64,000 nucleotides of DNA from contig UQDG01000013.1 in the NCBI GenBank assembly GCA_900539695.1, forward strand, positions 1 to 64,000, read 5' to 3'. The stretch is from an uncultured Oscillospiraceae bacterium. GTDB lineage: Bacteria; Bacillota; Clostridia; Oscillospirales; Ruminococcaceae. The notes under the pieces were generated by a model, which searched no databases, was not told the origin of the DNA, and worked only from the letters and a program-made list of their open reading frames with translations. The position numbers were made by a program, and so were the translations under genes. Below are positions 25,312 to 32,852 of the stretch, one piece after another (within the stretch, counting starts at the first letter, position 1; each line of letters opens with the position of its first letter).

Positions 25312-27249
25312 TTACAGCGTGATCTTCTCCAGCTCGGCCATCCACAAAGCGTTGCAGGCATCGCTGGGCATGCGCCAGTCACCGCGGGGGGACAGCGTGA
25401 CCGAGCCGACTTTCGGGCCGTCGGGCAGACAACTACGCTTGAACTGCTGGGCAAAGAAGCGGCGGTAGAAATTCTTCAGCCAGGCCAGCAGTACTTCCGG
25501 CTCGTACTTGCCTGCAAAGGCGGTGCGGGCCAAGTGGTAAATTTTGGCAGGTCCAAAGCCGAAGCGCAGCACGTAGTACAAATAAAAATCGTGCAGTTCA
25601 TAAGGGCCAACCAGCTTCTCGGTCTGCTGAGCGATGGTGCCGTCCTCAGCGGTGGGCAGCAGTTCGGGGCTGACGGGCGTATCCAGAATATCCAACAGCA
25701 CATCGCTCAACTGCTTATCACCGCAGGTGTCGGCCACGTACTGTACAATGTGACGCACCAGCGTTTTGGGCACGCCCGCGTTGACACCGTACATGCTCAT
25801 GTGGTCGCCGTTGTAGGTGGCCCAGCCGAGGGCCAGCTCGCTCAAGTCACCGGTGCCGATGACAAAGCCGCCGTTTTTGTTGGCGTAGTCCATCAGCTCC
25901 AGCGTGCGCACGCGGGCCTGGCAGTTTTCAAAGGTGACATCGTAGGTCTGCGGGTCCTGGCCAATGTCCGCAAAATGGCTGTTGACGGTGTTGGTGATGT
26001 TGATCTCGGCAAAGCTGACACCCAGCGCCTCGCACAAAATTTCGGCGTTGGAGCGGGTGCGCTTAGTGGTGCCGAAGCAGGGCATCGTCAAGGCTACAAT
26101 TTCTTTCGGGTCGCGGTGCAGCACCTTGCAGGCACGCACGGCCACCAGCAAAGCCAGACAGCTGTCCAGCCCGCCGGAGATGCCCAGTACGGCGCACTTG
26201 GCGTGGGTATGCTCGATGCGCTTGGCGAGGCCCTCCGCCTGGATGCGCAGGATCAGCTCGCAGCGTTCGGCACGGGCGGCGGTATCCTGGGGCACAAACG
26301 GCGTGGGGGAGACCTGCCGCGTCAGGGCCAGTTCCACAGGCGGCAGCTCAAACTCCACGCGGGTGTACCCGGCGGTCTCCGGCATAAAGGTGGTGTTGCG
26401 CTGGCGCTCCTGCATCATGCGGTCCAGGTCCAGCTCGGTCATAGCGGTGCCGCCTTCAAAGGGGGCAGTCTCGGCCAGCAGGGTGCCGTTTTCGGCAATC
26501 AGGTTATGCCCGGCAAAGGTCATATCGGTGGTGCTTTCGCCGTGGCCGGCGTCGGCGTAGAGATAGGCACACAGCAGCCGTGCGCTCTGCCCGCTGATAA
26601 GCTGGCGGCGGTAGGCGGCCTTGCCGATGGTCTCGTCGCTGGCGGAGAGGTTGGCAATCACGGTCGCGCCGGCCAGTGCCAGCGCGCAGCTGGGGGGCAC
26701 GGGGCTCCATAGGTCCTCACACACTTCTACGCCCAGCACAAAGCTTTTCAGCTGCTTGCAGCTGAAAAGCAGCCGCGTGCCGATGAGCGTTTCCTGCCCC
26801 GCGAACTCAATGCACTCCGGCTCGGCCATGCCGGGCACAAAGTGGCGCTTCTCGTAAAATTCGCCATAGTTAGGCAGGTGCTGCTTCGGCACCAGGCCCA
26901 GCAGCTCACCGTTGCACAAAACGGCGGCGCAGTTGTACAGCTTGCCGTCATAGGCAACTGCCAGGCCCACCAGCGCCACCAGGTTCAGCCCGCGGCTTGC
27001 CTCCAGGATGGCAGCCAGGCCGTCTTCGGCACCCTTCAGTAGGGTCTGCTGCAAAAACAGGTCGCTGCAGGTGTAGCCGGTCAGGCAAAATTCAGGAAAG
27101 CAGACCAACTGCACGCCCTGGGCCGCGTACACGCTCATAGCGTCAATGATCTGCTGGGCATTATAGGCGCAGTCGGCCACGTGCAGGGCGGGGGTGGCGG
27201 CGGCTGCGCGGACAAATCCATTTTCAAAAGCGGGAAAGCTGTACTTCAT
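25312..27249 (-). CDS. nadE: Glutamine-dependent NAD+ synthetase
   Basis: A 645-residue fusion of an N-terminal nitrilase-type glutaminase (residues ~10-290) and a C-terminal NAD synthetase. The glutaminase triad is represented by FPEFCLTGYTCSDLF (Glu), PKQHLPNYGEFYE (Lys) and GVEVCEDLWSP (Cys). The synthetase ATP loop is GISGGLDSCLAL, with GTGDLSELALGWATYNGDHM and KTLVRHIVQYVAD further on. It amidates nicotinic acid adenine dinucleotide using ammonia channelled from glutamine. ATG 27249 is followed downstream by the RraA gene. Its promoter overlaps the divergent region shared with the HTH gene. Confidence 0.95.
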   Translation of the reverse strand: MKYSFPAFENGFVRAAAATPALHVADCAYNAQQIIDAMSVYAAQGVQLVCFPEFCLTGYTCSDLFLQQTLLKGAEDGLAAILEASRGLNLVALVGLAVAYDGKLYNCAAVLCNGELLGLVPKQHLPNYGEFYEKRHFVPGMAEPECIEFAGQETLIGTRLLFSCKQLKSFVLGVEVCEDLWSPVPPSCALALAGATVIANLSASDETIGKAAYRRQLISGQSARLLCAYLYADAGHGESTTDMTFAGHNLIAENGTLLAETAPFEGGTAMTELDLDRMMQERQRNTTFMPETAGYTRVEFELPPVELALTRQVSPTPFVPQDTAARAERCELILRIQAEGLAKRIEHTHAKCAVLGISGGLDSCLALLVAVRACKVLHRDPKEIVALTMPCFGTTKRTRSNAEILCEALGVSFAEINITNTVNSHFADIGQDPQTYDVTFENCQARVRTLELMDYANKNGGFVIGTGDLSELALGWATYNGDHMSMYGVNAGVPKTLVRHIVQYVADTCGDKQLSDVLLDILDTPVSPELLPTAEDGTIAQQTEKLVGPYELHDFYLYYVLRFGFGPAKIYHLARTAFAGKYEPEVLLAWLKNFYRRFFAQQFKRSCLPDGPKVGSVTLSPRGDWRMPSDACNALWMAELEKITL

Positions 27250-27285
27250 TCGCCAAACTTCCTTTTTATAAAGTAGTATAGGCCT

Positions 27286-27314
27286 ATCATAACACGGCGC
27301 AGGGCCAATCGCAA
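27286..27314 (-). promoter_or_regulatory. nadE promoter
   Basis: On the minus strand TTGCGA (27309-27314), 17 nt, TATGAT (27286-27291), about 40 nt before the start codon. Confidence 0.65.
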
Positions 27315-27361
27315 GTAAAACGACAAAAAGAAAAATATAAAAGATAAAATGTAATATATAC

Positions 27362-27390
27362 TTGACATTACAGGAGAGCGGTGCTATACT
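27362..27390 (+). promoter_or_regulatory. Promoter of the HTH/membrane-protein pair
   Basis: TTGACA (27362-27367), 17 nt, TATACT (27385-27390), very close to the sigma-A consensus, 31 nt before the start codon. Confidence 0.82.
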
Positions 27391-27420
27391 GGTTACACCA
27401 TCTGAAAGGAGGCAGGGAAG

Positions 27421-27618
27421 TTGGCCAAAAACCTGAAACTGAAAGCCGCCCGCGCCGAAAAGGACATGACGCAGGGGGCACTGGCGGAGGCTGTCGGCGT
27501 ATCGCGCCAGACCGTCAACGCCATTGAAAAAGGGGAGTATAACCCCACCATCAATCTTTGCCGCAGCATCTGCAAGGTGCTGGGCAAAACCTTAGATGAT
27601 CTATTCTGGGAGGAATAA
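27421..27618 (+). CDS. Small XRE-type HTH regulator
   Basis: A 65-residue protein that is all helix-turn-helix: KLKAARAEKDMTQGALAEAV, GVSRQTVNAIEKGEYNPTIN and LCRSICKVLGKTLDDLFWEE. It begins at TTG, with GGAGG 8 nt upstream. Small XRE proteins of this kind are often encoded just before a membrane protein and probably control their own operon; here the next gene starts 2 nt after the stop. Target and signal are unknown. Confidence 0.88.
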   Translation: MAKNLKLKAARAEKDMTQGALAEAVGVSRQTVNAIEKGEYNPTINLCRSICKVLGKTLDDLFWEE

Positions 27619-27620
27619 CT

Positions 27621-28103
27621 ATGAAATTAGCACAATTTTTCGGGAAAAATCAGTTGGACGAAATGCAGGAACGCACCATGCTTACCATCGAAAGCCGCGG
27701 CTTCTGGCTGGTCTGGTCGCTGCTGCTGGTTGTCTTGCTGGGGGAGGGATTGCTCGGCTTTACCATGCGGGAGATGGCAGGCACCTGGGCTGTGTTTATG
27801 ATTAGCTGCGTCTACATTGTCGTCGCCTGCCTGCGTGCAGGGATTTGGAGCCGGAACATCAAAGCTACCATCGGCGCAAATTTGATCGGCAGTCTTATTG
27901 CTGGCGCTGTGGTTGGCGTGTTCGCCTTTATCAAAATGTCAGCCTATGATGCGCCTCTGTCTATTATGTTGGCTGGCGCCGGTATTGCGGCGGGCACCAC
28001 CTTCGTGTTGGCGCTGGTGGTACTCCAGCTTTGCAGCGCTGTCTACAAAAAGCGCCATGAACAGCTGGAAAACGAGTTCGACAAAGAAGAAAAAGACGAC
28101 TAA
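27621..28103 (+). CDS. Four-helix membrane protein of unknown function (DUF6773-like)
   Basis: A 160-residue protein with a short soluble N-terminus (LAQFFGKNQLDEMQERTMLT), four predicted membrane helices (about residues 28-48, 52-72, 87-107 and 115-140) and a highly charged tail KKRHEQLENEFDKEEKDD. The layout and its partnership with a 65-aa XRE regulator match a common Firmicutes pair annotated DUF6773, which I suggest from memory. Translationally coupled to the regulator. Function unknown; such pairs may respond to envelope stress, but nothing here shows it. Confidence 0.75.
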   Translation: MKLAQFFGKNQLDEMQERTMLTIESRGFWLVWSLLLVVLLGEGLLGFTMREMAGTWAVFMISCVYIVVACLRAGIWSRNIKATIGANLIGSLIAGAVVGVFAFIKMSAYDAPLSIMLAGAGIAAGTTFVLALVVLQLCSAVYKKRHEQLENEFDKEEKDD

Positions 28104-28125
28104 ATAACATACGTACCAACGAATA

Positions 28126-28164
28126 AAAGGGGCGGCACTGCGCTATGCGGTGCTGCCTCTTTTT
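28126..28164 (+). terminator. Terminator after the HTH/membrane pair
   Basis: GGCGGCAC.GCG opposite CGGTGCTGCC, followed by CTCTTTTTG. Confidence 0.82.
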
Positions 28165-28237
28165 GCTGTGTGCTGCCCTCAAAAACTGTGCTGCGGTCAG
28201 AAATCGGACCGCAGCGCAAAAAATCCAGAACTAGCGC

Positions 28238-28315
28238 TTGTGCTTTTGCGCCTGATTTGCTATACTAATATGGTATATCTGGATTTTGTGCCTGTATGCA
28301 GGCACCTGCAAGGAG
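28238..28315 (+). promoter_or_regulatory. miaB promoter and leader hairpin
   Basis: TTGTGC (28238-28243), 17 nt, TATACT (28261-28266). The ~50-nt leader contains a perfect GTGCCTG-TATG-CAGGCAC hairpin (28288-28305), ending 5 nt before the AGGAG site at 28311-28315. Confidence 0.68.
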
Positions 28316-28323
28316 AACTGGAC

Positions 28324-29709
28324 TTGGAAAAACTGACCTATACCCACAACGAAGCCGCCGCCAAGGTGCTGGCCTCGTTTTACGATACGCCGCCCCTGGC
28401 CTATGTGCGCAGCTACGGCTGCCAGCAGAACGTCAATGACGGCGAGAAGATCAAGGGCGTTTTGCAGGATGTCGGCTTTGGCTTGTGCGATAACGTTGAG
28501 CATGCCGACCTCATCCTTTTCAACACCTGCGCCGTGCGCGAACATGCCGAACAGCGTGTTTTCGGCAACGTAGGTGCGCTGAAAAAGCTGAAAGAGCAGA
28601 ACCCGCGCCTCATCATCGGCGTTTGCGGCTGCATGGCCCAGCAGGCCCACATCGTGGAGAAGCTGCGCCAGAGCTACCCCTACGTCGACCTGGTCTTCGG
28701 CGTGGACGGCATCGACCGCCTGCCCGCCATGCTGGCCAAGCGTATCAGCCGCGGCAAGCGCTACCTCGAAAACCCCGAGGAGCGCAACGCCGTCGTCGAG
28801 GAAATGCCCATCCGCCGTGATTCCGGCTTCCGCGCCTGGCTGCCCATCATGTACGGTTGTGATAACTTCTGCACCTACTGCATCGTGCCCTACGTCCGCG
28901 GACGGGAGCGCAGCCGTGAACCCGCCGCCATCCTGGCCGAGTTCAAGGAGCTGATTGCCCAAGGCTACAAGGAAATCACCCTGCTGGGCCAGAACGTCAA
29001 CAGCTATGGCAAGGGCCTTGCGGAAAAGATCGATTTTTCCGACCTGCTCAACCTGCTCTGCACCGTGCCCGGCGACTACCAGATCCGCTTCATGACCAGC
29101 CATCCCAAGGACGCCAGCCGCAAGCTGATCGACACCATCGCCGCGCAGGAGCATCTGTGCAAGCACATCCACTTGCCGGTGCAGTCCGGCAGTGACCGCC
29201 TGCTGAAAGAGATGAACCGCCACTACACCGTGGCCCAGTATATGGATCTCGTCGACTACGCCCGGGAAAAGATCCCTGGCGTGACCTTCTCCAGCGACAT
29301 CATCGTCGGCTTCCCCGGCGAGACTGAGGAGGACTTCCAGGCAACGCTGGATCTCGTCCGCAAGGTGGGCTATATGCAGCTGTTCACCTTTATTTACTCC
29401 AAGCGCACCGGCACCCCGGCAGCGAAGTTCGACGACCCCACCACCCATGCCGAGAAAGCCGCCCGCATGGAGCGCCTGCTGAAAACGCAGGATGAATTTG
29501 CCTTTGCGGCCACCGCTGCCATGGCCGGCCAGACCGTCCGCGTACTGGTCGAAGCCGCAGGCCGCACCGCCGGTACTGTCAATGGCCGCCTGGACAACAA
29601 CCTGGTGGTCGAGTTCCAGGCTCCGGAATCCCTCATCGGTCAGTGGGCAAACGTCCACCTGACCGGCTCCCGCGCCGCCTTGCTGGTAGGCGAGCTGGTG
29701 CAGGACTAA
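28324..29709 (+). CDS. miaB: tRNA-2-methylthio-N6-dimethylallyladenosine synthase
   Basis: A 461-residue radical-SAM methylthiotransferase that adds the 2-methylthio group to i6A37 in tRNAs reading UNN codons. The UPF0004 domain supplies three cluster cysteines (SYGCQQN, NTCAVREHAE, GVCGCMAQQ), the radical-SAM loop is YGCDNFCTYCIVPYVRGRE (CxxxCxxC), and a TRAM domain ends the protein (GQTVRVLVEA onward). TTG 28324 is chosen because AGGAG lies 8 nt before it and the promoter's start point lies downstream of the more upstream ATGs. It opens a miaB-ylbF-mutS-mutL-miaA block, and MiaA makes its substrate. Confidence 0.94.
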   Translation: MEKLTYTHNEAAAKVLASFYDTPPLAYVRSYGCQQNVNDGEKIKGVLQDVGFGLCDNVEHADLILFNTCAVREHAEQRVFGNVGALKKLKEQNPRLIIGVCGCMAQQAHIVEKLRQSYPYVDLVFGVDGIDRLPAMLAKRISRGKRYLENPEERNAVVEEMPIRRDSGFRAWLPIMYGCDNFCTYCIVPYVRGRERSREPAAILAEFKELIAQGYKEITLLGQNVNSYGKGLAEKIDFSDLLNLLCTVPGDYQIRFMTSHPKDASRKLIDTIAAQEHLCKHIHLPVQSGSDRLLKEMNRHYTVAQYMDLVDYAREKIPGVTFSSDIIVGFPGETEEDFQATLDLVRKVGYMQLFTFIYSKRTGTPAAKFDDPTTHAEKAARMERLLKTQDEFAFAATAAMAGQTVRVLVEAAGRTAGTVNGRLDNNLVVEFQAPESLIGQWANVHLTGSRAALLVGELVQD

Positions 29710-29761
29710 ACCGCAAAAATTTCACGCTTTATTACATTTTTATTCATAAGGAGAACCTATC

Positions 29762-30169
29762 ATGGATTGCATTGATCTGTTTAAAAAAGCCGCCGCTGCC
29801 CTGCAGACCGACCCCCGCTACCTGGAGCTGGACGCTGCCCGCCGCGAGAACGACAGCGACGAAGAACTGCAGAACCTCATCGGTGAGTTCAACCTGGCCC
29901 GCCTGGACCTGAACAACGAGAGCGCCAAGGCCGAGACCAACGCCGCCCGCGTGGCCGAGCTGAACCAGCGCGTCAACGACCTGTACAGCCAGATCATGGC
30001 CAGCGAGGGCATGGTCCGCTACAATGCCGCCAAGTCTGAGTGCGAGGCCATGGTCAGCCACATTGACGCCATCATCAACACCGCCATGAATGGCGGCGAC
30101 CCCATGACCGTGCAGGCCCCCTCCGGCGGCTGCACCGGCAGCTGCTCCACCTGCGGCGGTTGCCATTAA
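29762..30169 (+). CDS. YlbF/YmcA-family protein with Cys-rich tail
   Basis: A 135-residue all-helical protein of the YlbF/YmcA family. In B. subtilis these form a complex with YaaT that binds iron-sulfur clusters and assists RNase Y-dependent RNA maturation and competence/biofilm control. Family pattern: YLELDAARRENDSDEELQNL in the first half and MASEGMVRYNAAKSECEAMV in the second. The tail GGCTGSCSTCGGCH carries four cysteines (C-x3-C-x2-C-x2-C), a good metal or cluster site. GGAG lies before ATG 29762. Position between miaB and mutS mirrors ymcA in Bacillus, supporting the assignment. Confidence 0.88.
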   Translation: MDCIDLFKKAAAALQTDPRYLELDAARRENDSDEELQNLIGEFNLARLDLNNESAKAETNAARVAELNQRVNDLYSQIMASEGMVRYNAAKSECEAMVSHIDAIINTAMNGGDPMTVQAPSGGCTGSCSTCGGCH

Positions 30170-30218
30170 ACCCTGACCCGTACAACCAACTTTTGCAAAA
30201 AACACAGGAGTGTGAACC

Positions 30219-32837
30219 ATGGCGGAACAAGCAGTTTCCCCAATGATGCAGCAGTATTTTGAAATCAAGAAACAACACCCGAACGAGATTCTGTTTTATC
30301 GTGTCGGCGATTTTTATGAGATGTTCTACGACGATGCCTTAACGGCCTCCCGAGAGCTGGAACTGACACTGACCGGCAAAAACTGCGGCAAAGAGGAGCG
30401 CGCCCCCATGTGCGGCGTGCCCTTCCACTCCTACGAGACCTACGTCGCCCGCCTCATCGCCAAGGGCTACAAGGTCGCTATCTGTGAGCAGATGGAGGAC
30501 CCCGCCTTGGCCAAGGGCCTTGTCAAGCGGGACATCATCCGCGTGGTCACCCCCGGCACTGTCATCGAGAGCAGCATGCTGGCCGAGGACAAAAACAACT
30601 ACCTTTGCAGCGTTTACACCAAGCGCACCCGCGGCCGCTGGAAGGCTGGCATCTGCTTTGCTGACATCTCCACCGGCGAGGCCTACGCCACCGAGTTGAA
30701 CGCCGAAAAGATCGGCGGTGCAATCATTACCGAGCTATGCCGCTACATGCCCAGTGAGATCCTGATTTGCCCGGCAATGCTGGACTTCAAGGATGTGACT
30801 GCCTACATCAAGCAGCATACCAACGCTCTGGTGGAACTGCGGGAGGATGCCTGCTTTAAGGACAGCGTGATGGAAGCCGCCATGGCGAACCAGTTCGGCC
30901 CCGATTGGCGGGATGCCCTCGGCTACGAGAAGGATGCCTTGGTGCCTTATGCTGTGGCTGCCATGATCAACTACCTGCACGAAACGCAGAAGCACGGCGT
31001 CGAGCGTATCAAGACCGTGCAGAACTATGCCGACGCCCAGTACATGCGCCTGTCGCCTGTGACTCGCGCGAACCTCGAACTGACCGAGACGATGCGCGGC
31101 CGCGAGAAGCGGGGCACCCTGCTTTGGGTGCTGGACAAGACCGAGACCTCGATGGGCAAGCGCCTGCTGCGCTCCTGGATCGAGCAGCCCCTTGTGGACG
31201 CCGAGGCTATCAACCGCCGCCTGTCTGCTGTGCAGGCGCTCTACACCGCCAACATGGCCCGCGCTGATTTGAAAGAAGCGCTCTCCCACGTCTTTGACAT
31301 CGAGCGCCTGACCACCCGTATTCTCTACGGATCGGCCACCCCGCGGGAGGTCAAGGCCCTGGGCGATACCTGCGCGATGCTGCCGGAAGTGCGCAGCCAG
31401 GCCGCCGCCTGCGGTGCACCGCTGCTGAAAGACCTGGCTGACCAGATCGACCCGCTGGAAGATATTCTGAACAAAATCACGACCGCGCTGGTCGATGACC
31501 CGCCCGCTACCTTAAAGGACGGCGGCGCCATCCGCGCCGGGTACAACAGCGAGGTCGACGAACTGCGGGATATCATGCACGGCGGCAAAGGCTATCTTTC
31601 CAATCTGGAAGCCAAATACCGCGAGGAGACCGGCATCCCCAAGCTGAAGATCGGCTTTAATAAGGTGTTCGGCTACTACATCGAGGTCAGCCGCTCCTAC
31701 ACTGACTCGGTGCCTGATACCTTCACCCGCAAGCAGACCCTGACCACCGGCGAACGCTACATCACGCCGGAATTGAAAGAGCTGGAAAATAAAATCCTCG
31801 GCGCCAATGAGCGTCTGCTCGTTCTGGAACATCAGCTTTTCTCCGATCTGTTGACGGAAATCTCCGACCAGATCGTGCGCATCCAGCGCACCGCCTCGGC
31901 GGTGGCCCAGCTGGATGTACTGGCTGGTTTTGCCGAGGCCGCACTCCAGAACAACTACGTCCTGCCGGTGGTGGATACCAGCGGCGAGATCGAGATCAAA
32001 GAGGGCCGCCACCCGGTCATTGAGCAGATGCTCAAGGGCAGCTTATTTGTCCCCAACGACACCCTGCTGGACGAGGACGAGAACCGCATGCTGCTCATCA
32101 CCGGCCCCAACATGGCCGGTAAATCCACTTATATGCGCCAGAACGCCCTGATCGCCCTGATGGCTCAGATCGGCAGCTTCGTGCCCGCCGCCAGCGCTCA
32201 TCTCGGTGTTGTGGATGCGATCTTCACCCGCGTGGGTGCTTCGGACGATCTGGCTGCCGGACAGTCCACCTTTATGGTTGAGATGACCGAGGTGGCCGAG
32301 ATCCTCAAGCATGCCACCAGGGACAGCCTGGTCATTCTTGATGAAATCGGCCGCGGCACTTCGACCTTTGACGGCATGAGCATCGCCCGTGCTGTGGTAG
32401 AGTATATCTGCGAGAACATCGGCTGCAAAACGCTGTTCGCCACCCATTACCACGAGCTGACCAGCATGGACCAGGACATCCACGGCGTCAAAAACTATAA
32501 CATCGCCGTCAAAAAGCGGGGGGAAGACATCACGTTCCTGCGCCGCATCATCGCCGGCCCGGCGGATGACAGCTACGGCATTGAGGTCGCCAAACTGGCG
32601 GGCCTGCCGGGCAGCGTGACCAAGCGCGCCCACGCCGTGCTGCGCCAGTTGGAGGCCAACGCCCCCGGCCGCAGCAACACGATGCAGCTGGACTTTGAGA
32701 CCGTAGAAGCCTACAACAACCCCAGCGTGCCCAGCGAGGTGGTGGACAAGCTCCACAGCGTGGATATTGAAACGCTGACCCCGCTGGAAGCGCTGAACTT
32801 CCTGTACGAACTGAAAACCGTTTTAGATAAAGAATAA
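30219..32837 (+). CDS. mutS: DNA mismatch repair protein MutS
   Basis: An 872-residue MutS1. The mismatch-recognition Phe-x-Glu appears as FYRVGDFYEMFYDDA (residues ~28-42). The connector, lever and clamp domains follow, and the ATPase has Walker A GPNMAGKSTYMRQ, DDLAAGQSTFMVEM, Walker B VILDEIGRGTSTFDG and ATHYHEL. Length is normal. CAGGAGTG lies before ATG 30219. It scans DNA for mismatches and recruits MutL, encoded 15 nt after its stop codon. Confidence 0.97.
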   Translation: MAEQAVSPMMQQYFEIKKQHPNEILFYRVGDFYEMFYDDALTASRELELTLTGKNCGKEERAPMCGVPFHSYETYVARLIAKGYKVAICEQMEDPALAKGLVKRDIIRVVTPGTVIESSMLAEDKNNYLCSVYTKRTRGRWKAGICFADISTGEAYATELNAEKIGGAIITELCRYMPSEILICPAMLDFKDVTAYIKQHTNALVELREDACFKDSVMEAAMANQFGPDWRDALGYEKDALVPYAVAAMINYLHETQKHGVERIKTVQNYADAQYMRLSPVTRANLELTETMRGREKRGTLLWVLDKTETSMGKRLLRSWIEQPLVDAEAINRRLSAVQALYTANMARADLKEALSHVFDIERLTTRILYGSATPREVKALGDTCAMLPEVRSQAAACGAPLLKDLADQIDPLEDILNKITTALVDDPPATLKDGGAIRAGYNSEVDELRDIMHGGKGYLSNLEAKYREETGIPKLKIGFNKVFGYYIEVSRSYTDSVPDTFTRKQTLTTGERYITPELKELENKILGANERLLVLEHQLFSDLLTEISDQIVRIQRTASAVAQLDVLAGFAEAALQNNYVLPVVDTSGEIEIKEGRHPVIEQMLKGSLFVPNDTLLDEDENRMLLITGPNMAGKSTYMRQNALIALMAQIGSFVPAASAHLGVVDAIFTRVGASDDLAAGQSTFMVEMTEVAEILKHATRDSLVILDEIGRGTSTFDGMSIARAVVEYICENIGCKTLFATHYHELTSMDQDIHGVKNYNIAVKKRGEDITFLRRIIAGPADDSYGIEVAKLAGLPGSVTKRAHAVLRQLEANAPGRSNTMQLDFETVEAYNNPSVPSEVVDKLHSVDIETLTPLEALNFLYELKTVLDKE

Positions 32838-32852
32838 AGGCAGGTGAGACCC

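Noticed and set aside
25534..26712. A 392-codon plus-strand frame opposite nadE
   Set aside because: Gly/Val/Gln-rich shadow of nadE with no family motif.
28270..28323. Upstream ATG as miaB start
   Set aside because: It lies at or before the predicted transcription start, and the added residues do not resemble MiaB; TTG 28324 has AGGAG 8 nt away.
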